64,000 nucleotides of DNA, from NCBI RefSeq assembly GCF_025562755.1, contig NZ_CP103300.1:992001-1056000 (forward strand), in the 5' to 3' direction. Position 1 is the first letter of the stretch. The number at the start of each line of letters is the position of its first letter. A model generated the notes under the pieces. It saw only the letters and a program-made list of their open reading frames with translations. It had not been told where the DNA came from and ran no database searches. A program made the translations under genes and the position numbers. Shown in pieces: positions 9,669 through 18,409 of this stretch. Source of the stretch: Endozoicomonas euniceicola (GTDB lineage Bacteria; Pseudomonadota; Gammaproteobacteria; Pseudomonadales; Endozoicomonadaceae).

Positions 9669-10427
9669 ATGACGTCTAAGCCCAACGTCCGACAACCAAG
9701 CCATGTGGCCTGCAGGGATTGCAGTCTTAGTTCTCTGTGCCTGCCGCTGGCACTGAACGTGAAAGACATCGACAATCTGGATCAAATCATAAAACGCGGC
9801 CGTCCGTTGAAAAAAGGGGAGCACCTGTTTCTGGAAGGAGACCCGTTCGACAGCGTATACGCTGTGCGTTCCGGGGCTATCAAAACCTATACCGCGACTA
9901 ACGAAGGCGAAGAGCAGATCACTGCCTTCTATCTGCCCAGCGAAATCCTCGGCCTGAGTGGCATGGACACTGACGTGTATCCGGTATCCGCCCAGGCCAT
10001 GGAAACTACCATGGTGTGTGAGATTCCGTTTGAGCAGCTGGAAATGCTGTCAGACGACTTCCCGGAGTTGCGTCGCCACCTGATGCGCCTGATGAGCAAG
10101 AAGATCAGGGAAGACCAGCAAATGATGATGCTGCTGTCCAAAAAGAATGCTGACGAGCGTATCGCTACGTTCCTGATCAATCTTGCCAGCCGCTTTCGTC
10201 GTCGTGGTTTTTCATCCCAGTCTTTCCGGCTGTCCATGTCCCGCAACGAGATGGGCAACTATCTGGGCCTGGCCGTCGAAACGGTAAGTCGTGTTTTCAC
10301 ACGTTTCCAGAAGAACGGCCTGATTTCGGCTGTTGGCAAGGAAATTGAAATTCAGGATGCCGTTCAACTATGCTCTCTGGCTGGTGGTAAAGCCGCCGAT
10401 ATTGAACAGATCATTGCAATAAACTGA
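9669..10427 (+). CDS. fnr: FNR/ANR oxygen-sensing transcription regulator
   Basis: A 252-aa CRP-family regulator. The 4Fe-4S ligands are visible as C15, C18 and C24 in the N-terminal CRDCSLSSLC region and C117 in the cyclic-nucleotide-binding fold. The C-terminal helix-turn-helix contains GNYLGLAVETVSRVF, with the E, S and R residues that read TTGAT half-sites. In low oxygen the dimer binds DNA and activates or represses respiration genes. Likely local targets are hemN and ttcA, which have matching boxes. Confidence 0.96.
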   Translation: MTSKPNVRQPSHVACRDCSLSSLCLPLALNVKDIDNLDQIIKRGRPLKKGEHLFLEGDPFDSVYAVRSGAIKTYTATNEGEEQITAFYLPSEILGLSGMDTDVYPVSAQAMETTMVCEIPFEQLEMLSDDFPELRRHLMRLMSKKIREDQQMMMLLSKKNADERIATFLINLASRFRRRGFSSQSFRLSMSRNEMGNYLGLAVETVSRVFTRFQKNGLISAVGKEIEIQDAVQLCSLAGGKAADIEQIIAIN

Positions 10428-10445
10428 TTTGATCTAACATTATCA

Positions 10446-10483
10446 CACTGCCGTACAGTCCGATGAGCCACCGTGCGGCAGTG
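10446..10483 (+). terminator. Hairpin after fnr
   Basis: CACTGCCGTAC and GTGCGGCAGTG form an 11-bp stem with one mismatch and a 16-nt loop, 18 bp after the fnr stop. There is no strong T-run, so termination may be partial. Confidence 0.5.
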
Positions 10484-10536
10484 ACTTACCCCAAACAGCC
10501 ATGATCGGCACTTTCACAGCAAATGGTTGCCACTCC

Positions 10537-11079
10537 ATGATCATCGACGATTTTTATCTTAAGTCCCAGATTCGCACGGTTCCCGACTGGCCCAAGCCAG
10601 GCATCCTGTTCCGGGATGTATCCACCATTTTTGAAAACCCCAAAGCCTGGCGTGGCGTGATGGACAGTTTTATCCACCGCTACATGGAACTGGATTTCAG
10701 TCATATTGGCGCAATGGATGCCAGGGGCTTTCTGATCGGTTCCAACCTTTCCTATGTACTCAATAAACCTCTGGTTCTGTTTCGCAAAAAAGGCAAGCTG
10801 CCCGCCAGAACCGTCTCGGTAGAATACGATCTGGAATATGGCACTGCCTGCCTGGAGGTTCATGCCGACAGTTTGCAAAAAGGTGACCGGGTGTTACTGG
10901 TTGATGACTTGATTGCAACCGGCGGCACTCTGCTGGCAGCAGTTCAACTCATTGAAAAGCTGGGTGCAAAAACCATTGAAGCGGCAGCGATTATGGACCT
11001 GCCTGACCTTGGCGGCTCCCGTCGTTTGCAAAATGCTGGCGTTCCCACTTTTTCGTTATGTGCTTTTGAAGGGGAATAA
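10537..11079 (+). CDS. apt: Adenine phosphoribosyltransferase
   Basis: A 180-aa purine salvage enzyme making AMP from adenine and PRPP. The PRPP-binding motif VLLVDDLIATGGTL is at about residues 117-130, the family N-terminus IRTVPDWPKPGILFRD is present, and MDARGFLIG is the flexible-loop region. ATG 10537 gives the usual length. An upstream ATG at 10501 would add 12 atypical residues, and neither has a clear ribosome site. It follows fnr after a hairpin. Confidence 0.95.
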   Translation: MIIDDFYLKSQIRTVPDWPKPGILFRDVSTIFENPKAWRGVMDSFIHRYMELDFSHIGAMDARGFLIGSNLSYVLNKPLVLFRKKGKLPARTVSVEYDLEYGTACLEVHADSLQKGDRVLLVDDLIATGGTLLAAVQLIEKLGAKTIEAAAIMDLPDLGGSRRLQNAGVPTFSLCAFEGE

Positions 11080-11166
11080 CCCGCAGCTATTGCCAAAATG
11101 GCAGATGCTTCAGTATTAAGCCAGTGTTACGATAAAACGTGTAATCACCTCATGAAGGACTAAGGC

Positions 11167-11700
11167 ATGGGAATTTGTGCAAAGGAGTTGCGCCATTACG
11201 TTGTCCGTCCCACCCTGAAGCATCTCAAAATGTGGAGCCCAACCGCCGAAAACCTGTTGCTGGGAACAGCGGCAAGAGAGTCAGAACTAGGGTTTCATAT
11301 CAAACAGGACCGTCATCAGGCTTTGGGGATTTATCATATTTCTCCCCGCATGCATCGTAATATCTGGGACTTTTATCTGGCGAAAAGATCAGAGCTGTCG
11401 AGCCTGGTCAGAGGTCTGGCCAGTCAGAGAGAATTTCTGTGCCACCCTCACCATGAGTTAGCGACCAACCTGTCCTATGCTACAGCCATTGCCTGGCTGA
11501 TTTATTGCCGGACTGAAAAAAGCATTCATTCCTTACCCGAAGACGATATCAAAGGACTGGGCAAACTGTGGCACAACTATTTCCACCGGCATAATCCGGG
11601 TTCAGTGCAAAGCTTTGTAGACAGTTATGAAAGGCTGATCACAGGGGAAATCAGCCAGAGCAGTGACAGTCGGACAGCAAACATGATTCGCAGTCTTTAA
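11167..11700 (+). CDS. Lysozyme-like (transglycosylase-fold) protein
   Basis: A 177-aa protein without a signal peptide. The stretch TAARESELGFHIKQ followed by ALGIYHISP resembles the catalytic E and the glycine/proline segment of SLT/lysozyme-like proteins, seen also in phage structural or lysis proteins. A cytoplasmic location without a leader makes a peptidoglycan role uncertain. AAGGACTAAGGC precedes the ATG. The stop abuts the convergent dksA-like gene with no gap. Function is inferred from a short motif only. Confidence 0.6.
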   Translation: MGICAKELRHYVVRPTLKHLKMWSPTAENLLLGTAARESELGFHIKQDRHQALGIYHISPRMHRNIWDFYLAKRSELSSLVRGLASQREFLCHPHHELATNLSYATAIAWLIYCRTEKSIHSLPEDDIKGLGKLWHNYFHRHNPGSVQSFVDSYERLITGEISQSSDSRTANMIRSL

Positions 11701-12036
11701 TCAGCCCCGGCTATCCCGCGCTTCCGCACACTTGATACAAAGATCGGCATAAGGCATAGCTTCCAGCCGGGCGGGGGCGATTTCGTTATCACAGACGACG
11801 CAGTAACCATACTCACCATTATTCATACGATCCAGGGCAAGATTGATTTTATTCAGCTCAATTCTGGCCTCGTTGCCAAGGGCATCAATGACTTCATCAT
11901 TTTCCCGCTCCTGAGCCTGCTCGGACCAGTCGGCACTGGCTTTGCGAGTGACGTCTTTTTTGATGTTATGCAGCCGCGCGTTAAGCGCTTCCCGGCGGTT
12001 TAGCATCCAGTCTCTCAACTTATTGCAATCACTCAT
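11701..12036 (-). CDS. DksA/TraR-family zinc-finger protein
   Basis: A 111-aa protein with an N-terminal coiled coil containing an acidic stretch (ERENDEVIDALG) and a C-terminal zinc finger: CVVCDNEIAPARLEAMPY, then CIKC, giving C-X2-C-X17-C-X2-C. Family members bind the RNA polymerase secondary channel. It is shorter than DksA (about 150 aa) and closer to the TraR/YbiI type, so I give no gene symbol. It is divergent from ttcA across a 318-bp intergenic region. Confidence 0.85.
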   Translation of the reverse strand: MSDCNKLRDWMLNRREALNARLHNIKKDVTRKASADWSEQAQERENDEVIDALGNEARIELNKINLALDRMNNGEYGYCVVCDNEIAPARLEAMPYADLCIKCAEARDSRG

Positions 12037-12238
12037 AAAAAAATCCCCTGAACATTACGTTTATTGAAGATTATTGTGGGTACTGGCTATCCCTGCCGAA
12101 AAACGAGCCTATTGTTCTGATTCATAGCCAACTGTCTACTTTCAGCACAGATTAAAGTTAGCGGATGATTTCAACCCTGTAGAACATTTTATCTCATATA
12201 ATGACACGATCTGCCTATACCGAAACAGTACCAGAGCA

Positions 12239-12252
12239 TTGATCTACATCAA
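12239..12252 (+). promoter_or_regulatory. Perfect FNR box upstream of ttcA
   Basis: TTGATCTACATCAA matches TTGAT-N4-ATCAA at all ten defined positions. It lies 103 bp before the ttcA ATG and about 80 bp before the start expected from the TATAAT at 12313-12318, so a class I type arrangement is plausible. The rest of the 318-bp gap holds no gene. Confidence 0.75.
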
Positions 12253-12288
12253 CAACGTTCTCCGGTGGATGTTGGTAGAAGCACCCAA

Positions 12289-12318
12289 TTGCGGCTGAAT
12301 ATTGTACACCGCTATAAT
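12289..12318 (+). promoter_or_regulatory. Candidate sigma-70 promoter of ttcA
   Basis: TTGCGG at 12289-12294 and TATAAT at 12313-12318 are 18 bp apart, about 37 bp before the ttcA start. After the element inserted, the same promoter points towards intA, 326 bp downstream, with only a 56-codon truncated frame between. Confidence 0.55.
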
Positions 12319-12354
12319 CTCCAACTTTATTTCGGAATCAGTGTTCTAAATCTA

Positions 12355-12524
12355 TGAGTTCGTCCACCCTGACTGGCGTAGAAAAATACAGTTTCAATAA
12401 ACTCCAGAAAAAGCTGAGACGCTTTACTGGTAAAGCCATCGAAGACTTCAATATGATTGAGGAGGGCGACCGGGTCATGGTCTGCCTGTCAGGCGGAAAA
12501 TTATATGGCATAAATATTTTGTAA
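12355..12524 (+). pseudogene. ttcA: 5' fragment of the host ttcA, cut by the element
   Basis: The first 49 codons encode the TtcA N-terminus up to MVCLSGGK, that is, up to the middle of the PP-loop ATP pyrophosphatase motif. Host sequence ends at 12500. The frame then runs seven codons into the element and stops at 12522-12524, giving a 56-aa product. The remaining TtcA sequence resumes at 44066. Joining ...GGCGGAAAA to GACAGC... restores an ordinary SGGKDS reading frame, so the break is a clean insertion with no loss of host sequence. Confidence 0.95.
12501..12523 (+). repeat. Left terminal inverted repeat of the element
   Basis: It reads TTATATGGCATAAATATTTT and pairs with the reverse complement of the right end (TTGTATGGCATAAAATATCT). 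Eleven bases, TATGGCATAAA, are identical, and one 1-bp indel follows. It lies directly after the 6-bp GGAAAA. It probably forms the recombinase core-binding site. Confidence 0.85.
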
Positions 12525-12643
12525 ACCCATTTATTCCATATCCTACTGTTTTTACTGGTTTTTTATAGAATATTAATCCTTCACAATTTTACGGATGATT
12601 GTACTCTTATCTGCCATGAGTATTTCAGTTATATAGGCAGAGA

Positions 12644-13912
12644 ATGAACAGCGTCCACTCAAAAATTTTGGTCACCCGGTTTAGAGTAAGAGATCATCCA
12701 TACCCTGTCGTAGAAATAGTTGACCAGGATCACTGTCTATACTGCCCGCTGGTATCTCTGTACCTAACCCTGAAGGAGGAAATGTCTCATAACTCAGTGT
12801 TACGTAAGGCATACGAGCTAAAATTTTTCCTCATATGGCTTAAAGAGAAAAAAATCGATGTTTTAAGTAGGGTTAAGTCTGGAGATTATCTGACAGATCA
12901 GGAAACGAATGATTATTGCTCTTGTGCAAAGTATCGAAGGAATCATGAGCATTTTTTGAACATTCCACCATCACCCACAGACAAATATTTGAGTAATGTC
13001 TTACATCAAGTAAACTATCGAGAAGCCATCGTCTCACCTTCAGTTACGAATGGCAGACTAAGCTGCACTTCTGATTATCTTCAGTTTTTAGATCGGGAGC
13101 TTAATCATGAGGTGCAGCCAGAACAGGCTAAAAAGAATTTAGAAAGAACGCTTCTTTTACTGAATGATGCACATCGAAAAGAAATAAGAAATGGTTATAA
13201 GCTAACAGATCATGTACAGCTAAAAACTATTCCTGCTTCAGTGATGGATCGAATATTCGAGATAATTCATGTAGATCACAAAGACAATCCTTTTAACAAA
13301 AATGTACGTTTCCGAAACCAATTGATTATTAGGCTATTAATTGACACAGGTATAAGAAGAGGAGCTTTAGCAAAACTCAAGATATCAGATATTACATTTG
13401 GAGGTAACCCCCCAAAAATTTATATTTCAAATGAAAGAAAAGACGATCAAGACGTAAGATCGAACAAACCTCAGCAAAAAACTAAAGATCATTTTTCTTA
13501 TACGACAAAAGACACTATGGGCATGCTCAAGGATTACATAGAAAACCATCGATCAATAATTTCATTAGCAAAACGGCATGAATTTGTATTCATCACCAAC
13601 GGTAATTCAAAGTATTCAAAGGGAACCCCCATGTCACTCGATTCTATCAATTATATTTTTGAACAATTGTCAAAAGCAGCAAATTATAAAGTATATCCAC
13701 ATCTGCTAAGGCATTGCTGGAATGAACGCTTCTCAGTTTTAGCAAAAGAATTAAATTTATCAGAGTCAGAAATAGACAAATATAGAAAGCTACTAATGGG
13801 ATGGAGTCCCACATCTATAATGCCGGAAAGATATGACAAAATACATAAGATTGAAAAAACACAAGAAATCCACCGAGAGTATCAAGATAAGATTATGAGT
13901 CCATGCAAATAG
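12644..13912 (+). CDS. intA: Tyrosine recombinase IntA of the element
   Basis: A 422-aa tyrosine recombinase. Visible catalytic residues are Arg in TGIRRGAL (about residue 237), the HLLRH box (about 351), Trp in LMGWS (about 385) and the nucleophile Tyr in ERYDKIHK (about 397). An N-terminal SAM-like core-binding region precedes the catalytic domain. It lies 120 bp from the left inverted repeat. AT-rich codon use contrasts with flanking host genes. In SE-type elements IntA is one of two active integrases. No clear promoter of its own is visible, and the host ttcA promoter points into it. Confidence 0.85.
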   Translation: MNSVHSKILVTRFRVRDHPYPVVEIVDQDHCLYCPLVSLYLTLKEEMSHNSVLRKAYELKFFLIWLKEKKIDVLSRVKSGDYLTDQETNDYCSCAKYRRNHEHFLNIPPSPTDKYLSNVLHQVNYREAIVSPSVTNGRLSCTSDYLQFLDRELNHEVQPEQAKKNLERTLLLLNDAHRKEIRNGYKLTDHVQLKTIPASVMDRIFEIIHVDHKDNPFNKNVRFRNQLIIRLLIDTGIRRGALAKLKISDITFGGNPPKIYISNERKDDQDVRSNKPQQKTKDHFSYTTKDTMGMLKDYIENHRSIISLAKRHEFVFITNGNSKYSKGTPMSLDSINYIFEQLSKAANYKVYPHLLRHCWNERFSVLAKELNLSESEIDKYRKLLMGWSPTSIMPERYDKIHKIEKTQEIHREYQDKIMSPCK

Positions 13913-13934
13913 ATATCATCTAGTTTTTAATTTT

Positions 13935-15593
13935 ATGAAACATATAGACATGAAAGATATTTCGAAAGAACTAGAGCGTCTTGCAGATAGTGAGACAGAT
14001 GCTTCAAGAGTTTCTTCAACGGGAGTACCATTTAATGTTTATTATGACATTTGGCAAGTTACACCAAACAAGTGTGCATATTTAGAAAGAATTAATAACT
14101 TAGTTATTTCAGGTCTAACTTTTGACAACTTAATAAAAATTAGACTCACTCTAGCAGATGTCGTTAAAAGATGCTCAGGCTCAGTAGCATGTAATGTTGT
14201 AAATCTTATTGCTAGAGGTTATTTTATCAATATCACGCTTGATGAAATCAAAGCCCTTATAGCTGAAAGCAGAACAAACAAATCTGATGTAATGATAAAA
14301 AATGCAAAAACATTCTTTATCAGCCTATCTAAACTATATCCAGAACACAAAGATTTAAGTGACTATCTTAGATCAACTAAAATAAGAAATCAAAATGCAA
14401 CCCCTAGTATATACGATCCCGAAAATGGTGCTTTAACAGACTACGAACACAAAAGCTTGACCGAATCAATTAACTCTTTTTCATCAAACATTATTTCCGA
14501 ATATAAAGAAAATTATTTTAAAAAAACATTAGCTGCATCCTCACATAAATTCAGAAAGAAATTCACAAGATTAATTTACTTAAGACTCTTAACATTAACA
14601 TGCAGACGACCTATCCAATTATACTCTCTTAAATGGGGCGATATAAAACTGAATAATTCTACAGTAAGAAATGAGTTCTCTATCCAATTTCCTAAACCAA
14701 AGGTTGCAGGAGAAATTCATTTCAGACATATATTTGAAGAAATCCCTATCCCATTAAACACAAAATGCTCAGAGGAACTACTTTATTTCAAGAGATTTAT
14801 AAAACAAGAATTAATCTCAAACTTTAAAGCTAACAACATAAATATAAGAGAGGAAACACTTCAAAAAAATTTTAACTTTTTACCTATTCTTATCGATTGT
14901 GATGTATTCGAAAGAAATTCAATAGCCAAGGGAAAGTTACCTAAAAACGAAGATGAGTTCATATCGATTCTATCAGAAACATCTTATGCCTTTCACTCTA
15001 TAAACACATCATATACTGGCTTTACTAATGGTCTTTCAGAAGTTAAAAGTGATCGCGGAATAAATGTACTCAAATCTTTAGGCGCTCGCAGAATAAGGCA
15101 CACCATGGGGAGCAATCTTGCTCTGCGAGGTTACGAATGCATTCAAATATCTAATATGCTCGGCAATACACCTAAAGCTGCCAAATACTATATAGATTTA
15201 CTCCCTGATGCAAGATTAGAAATTGACAATAAAATAACTGCTCTCAAACCACTTAGTGAGCGTTTTTTAGGTAAAGTAATAACAGAAACTATTAATTCAA
15301 ATAACAATATCTTTGATAAAGATTTAAAAATTGGAGAATCTCAGTGCACAAAAAATTGCGAAAATTGCTTAGCCGAAAGGCCATTATACTGCTACGGGTG
15401 TGATAACTTTCGTCCCATTGCCACAGCAGATCATTTAAGCATAAAAATAAAAGCAGAAAACATATTAGAAACTCGTCGTTCTAGTGGCTGTGATGAAAAG
15501 GTATTATCCCCAATTAAAATAGCCATAAAAGACATTGAAGCAACAATTCTTGCATGCAAAATCTATCTAGATCAAAGACCATCCTTGACATGA
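13935..15593 (+). CDS. tfp: Tyrosine recombinase-fold protein Tfp
   Basis: A 552-aa protein of the tyrosine-recombinase fold. Arg in TCRRPIQL (about residue 224) aligns with the first catalytic Arg. The second box reads GARRIRHTMG (about 383), so the usual first His of HxxR is Arg here. A Tyr is present in AAKYYIDL. The C-terminus has a Cys cluster at about residues 470-492 (CTKNCENC, then CYGC), likely a zinc-binding knuckle. The altered catalytic box suggests a structural or accessory role, as proposed for the second protein of such operons. It starts 22 bp after intA and ends 3 bp before intB. Confidence 0.75.
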   Translation: MKHIDMKDISKELERLADSETDASRVSSTGVPFNVYYDIWQVTPNKCAYLERINNLVISGLTFDNLIKIRLTLADVVKRCSGSVACNVVNLIARGYFINITLDEIKALIAESRTNKSDVMIKNAKTFFISLSKLYPEHKDLSDYLRSTKIRNQNATPSIYDPENGALTDYEHKSLTESINSFSSNIISEYKENYFKKTLAASSHKFRKKFTRLIYLRLLTLTCRRPIQLYSLKWGDIKLNNSTVRNEFSIQFPKPKVAGEIHFRHIFEEIPIPLNTKCSEELLYFKRFIKQELISNFKANNINIREETLQKNFNFLPILIDCDVFERNSIAKGKLPKNEDEFISILSETSYAFHSINTSYTGFTNGLSEVKSDRGINVLKSLGARRIRHTMGSNLALRGYECIQISNMLGNTPKAAKYYIDLLPDARLEIDNKITALKPLSERFLGKVITETINSNNNIFDKDLKIGESQCTKNCENCLAERPLYCYGCDNFRPIATADHLSIKIKAENILETRRSSGCDEKVLSPIKIAIKDIEATILACKIYLDQRPSLT

Positions 15594-15596
15594 GCT

Positions 15597-17900
15597 ATGG
15601 TGATGAAAATGCCCAGCACATATGAAACTAACATTCAATCATTCATCGACGACCGTAAAAAAATACACCTTTCTATCTCAAATCCAAGTGAGAGCCTAGG
15701 AGAATGGGATGATTTAGCTTGGGGGGAGTCACCAAGTAGATACAGATTTACTAAGCATTCCAAAACCAACTCACGCTCCATACGAAATACTGCAGAACAT
15801 TCAATAACGGAAGATATGTGCATAAAGAAATATTATCTTTATTTTTTGAAAGCTTACCTATCATTCAATCATTACGAAAAAGCTAAAACTTCAAATAGAC
15901 TATCAACTGATTGCCATGCATTTCTTGATTTATGCCTAGTAATAGAAGACAAAAATATCTTAATTAGTGAAATATCTCAACATGACATAGAATCATTTTT
16001 CGACATATTAAGCTCATCTTATGCTCACAGCACTTGTGAAGGAAAAGCCGCATCAATAATAAACCTCATTAGCTTTCTAACCGAGCATAAAATGCTCATA
16101 AACAAAATTAATTGCAAAAGCCCATTCAAGTACATAAATTCCAGCCATGATATTATTAAAAAAAGAGAAAAGAAAATTCCTTCACAAAAAGTAATTAATG
16201 CTATAGCAGATATCTATAACAAGAGCATACCGGAAAACATTGAAGAGCTAAATACGGAAGAAGCACCAAAATACAAAATTGCTTTATCAATTGCAGGTTT
16301 GTTATTTTCTGTATCAAGCAGAATTGGTGAATTTAATTTATTATCTACATCCCCTATCAAACAGATTAAAACAGACTCAGGCACAACCCATTCTATCATT
16401 TGGCGGGGGTCAAAAGGGATGATTGATCACGAAAAACATATTCATAAAGATATGTACGAAATAGCTAACAGATCAGTAAATTGTTTGAAAAAAATAGGTG
16501 AAAAAGCAAGAATTCTAACCCGATACTATGAGAACCCAATTCAACCATTAAGTTCAGTTATTGGTGATTACAAAACTAATACCAAGTATAAATTTCCTCT
16601 TTCCAAACCTACTACCTTGTGGCAGTTAGGTGTAATTCTAGGATTCTACACAGACGACATTATCAACAACATATTAAACTCTCGCGTTGATATAACAATC
16701 AATAACAAAAGAACGGCTAAAAAATTCAAATTATTTGCTCCTTACTTTCCTATAGAATTAGATAGTAGTTGTATAATAACCAGCAACTTTGCAGGAAAAT
16801 TATTACTAGCAAACTCTTACACAAAGAAAGCAAAGGATATCTTTAAGAAAAAAAATATAACTATTGATGAAATGCTAGATGCTTGGATCAATTACATTAG
16901 ATCTCAATCAAAAAACTTCCCTAATTATATTTCCCCGAAAGGAAAATCAATACATTTATCATCATCTCTGATTATGATAAATGGAGGAGATCATTATATT
17001 AATACAACAATGGGAATTTCACCTTTCTATATTAGAAAACCTAAGTCACTTCAATTCTTTAATTCTGTTTTTAGCAAATCTGACAATTCATCACCTTCAT
17101 ATGCATCAAACATATTTTTTAGACATGGATATGATCCAAAGGAGTTTTTCTTCAACAGCCATCAAGCAAGACATTATTTAAATACAATTGCTCAACGTAG
17201 TGATTTACCAGAGGAAGTTATTGCAGCATGGTCTGGCCGTAAAAGCTCTCGGCAAAACAAAGTGTATAACCATGAAACTCAAGAAGAAATTGATGCTAAG
17301 TTTTTACAAAAAGGACTAATAGAGGATTCAAGAAACATCATTCCAGTTACTGTAGAAGAATTTGAAGGTATTACTGGCACAACTTTAGCAAGCAAAACAC
17401 CTACAGGGTTCTGTACTCAATCGCTAGATGTTGAACCATGCACTTATCTTCAAATAGGCCTCAGTGGTTGCACAGGGTGCACCAAACACTGCTATATCAA
17501 AGGAGACCAAAAGTCGTTGAGTTTTTTAAAAGATGACTTACAAATTCAATCTGATAGAGTAATGACCGAAAGAATGGCTGAAAGAGAGTACAACCCGATC
17601 ATGAACAAATGGTTTGATCGTCATATTGCCAACATTGAGTTTCTTAACTCCCTAATAACACTACTAGAACGAGACGACATACCTGATGGCTCCATAATCC
17701 AGTACATCAAACAAAACATATTTAATGTAATTACAGATGGAAATAAAAAAACAATAGAAGTCCAGTTTTCATTACCCACAGAAATTCAAAAAAATATTGA
17801 CAAGAACATAAGATTAAAAACATCACTTATATCAGAACAAGATTTCACTAACGACAAAAAGAACGAATTCGATTTGATTTTTGAATCCCTAACAAACTAA
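15597..17900 (+). CDS. intB: Large tyrosine recombinase IntB
   Basis: A 767-aa protein with Arg in VSSRIGEF (about residue 241), an HQARH box (about 521), Trp in AAWSGRK (about 545) and Tyr in KVYNHET (about 556), so the catalytic set looks complete. An insert of about 250 residues separates the first Arg from HQARH. A Cys-rich segment follows at about residues 604-633 (GFCTQS, CTYLQ, CTGCTKHC), comparable to that of Tfp. An ATG at 15597 lies 3 bp after the tfp stop, so translation is probably coupled. Size fits the third recombinase of SE-like operons. Confidence 0.8.
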   Translation: MVMKMPSTYETNIQSFIDDRKKIHLSISNPSESLGEWDDLAWGESPSRYRFTKHSKTNSRSIRNTAEHSITEDMCIKKYYLYFLKAYLSFNHYEKAKTSNRLSTDCHAFLDLCLVIEDKNILISEISQHDIESFFDILSSSYAHSTCEGKAASIINLISFLTEHKMLINKINCKSPFKYINSSHDIIKKREKKIPSQKVINAIADIYNKSIPENIEELNTEEAPKYKIALSIAGLLFSVSSRIGEFNLLSTSPIKQIKTDSGTTHSIIWRGSKGMIDHEKHIHKDMYEIANRSVNCLKKIGEKARILTRYYENPIQPLSSVIGDYKTNTKYKFPLSKPTTLWQLGVILGFYTDDIINNILNSRVDITINNKRTAKKFKLFAPYFPIELDSSCIITSNFAGKLLLANSYTKKAKDIFKKKNITIDEMLDAWINYIRSQSKNFPNYISPKGKSIHLSSSLIMINGGDHYINTTMGISPFYIRKPKSLQFFNSVFSKSDNSSPSYASNIFFRHGYDPKEFFFNSHQARHYLNTIAQRSDLPEEVIAAWSGRKSSRQNKVYNHETQEEIDAKFLQKGLIEDSRNIIPVTVEEFEGITGTTLASKTPTGFCTQSLDVEPCTYLQIGLSGCTGCTKHCYIKGDQKSLSFLKDDLQIQSDRVMTERMAEREYNPIMNKWFDRHIANIEFLNSLITLLERDDIPDGSIIQYIKQNIFNVITDGNKKTIEVQFSLPTEIQKNIDKNIRLKTSLISEQDFTNDKKNEFDLIFESLTN

Positions 17901-17926
17901 ACCATATCAATATAAAAAACTTTATC

Positions 17927-18337
17927 ATGAAAAGCATTGGAGCCAAAGGCTTATCCAAAGAAAGAATATCAGAAATATGCACTATCTTAACCACCTGGAA
18001 TGGAAAATTAACATGGGATTTACTAGTTAAAAAAATAGCCTCTGAAATGAACTTAAAAGTTTCCAGACAAACATTAAATGCTTATTTTTCAATAAAGAAA
18101 GAATTTCAGATAAAGAAAGATGACTTACGGAAAGGTATAGATAGCGAAAGCTATCCTGCCAACTTAAAGATATCTGAAAAAGATTTACTGAAAAAAATTG
18201 AAGATCAGCAAAAAATTATTAAATCTTTAGAGCAGAAAATTAATGAACAAACCAACCAACTGAAAAGCTTTGTTTACAACATAAGAAATATACCTGGCAT
18301 TGACTTATCTAAATTAAATATTAAAAAACACAGATAG
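17927..18337 (+). CDS. srap: Small coiled-coil recombination auxiliary protein (Srap-like)
   Basis: A 136-aa basic protein. Residues 1-60 may form a DNA-binding helical domain (WDLLVKKIASEMNLKVSRQT resembles a helix-turn-helix), and residues 80-115 form a clear coiled coil (LLKKIEDQQKIIKSLEQKI). It is the last gene of the recombinase operon, 26 bp after intB, and shares its AT-rich composition. Position and size match the fourth SE gene. A TnpC-like role, as in Tn554-type triple systems, is the alternative. Confidence 0.65.
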   Translation: MKSIGAKGLSKERISEICTILTTWNGKLTWDLLVKKIASEMNLKVSRQTLNAYFSIKKEFQIKKDDLRKGIDSESYPANLKISEKDLLKKIEDQQKIIKSLEQKINEQTNQLKSFVYNIRNIPGIDLSKLNIKKHR

Positions 18338-18343
18338 CCCATC

Positions 18344-18374
18344 CTATCCCGTTGTTTTCAGAACAGCAGGATAG
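18344..18374. terminator. Hairpin between srap and the element ttcA
   Basis: CTATCCCGTTGTT and AACAGCAGGATAG pair over 13 positions with two G:T-type mismatches and a 5-nt loop. It lies between convergent genes and could end transcription from either side. No strong T-run is seen. Confidence 0.45.
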
Positions 18375-18409
18375 GCATGAGGCTCATATATTATGATGGT
18401 GATATTATT

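Noticed and set aside
12644..18337. Assignment of the recombinase operon to Tn554 or to RIT trios
   Set aside because: Protein lengths (422/552/767 plus 136), the 6-bp repeats and inverted ends fit the SE layout better. It stays open until a profile search is done.
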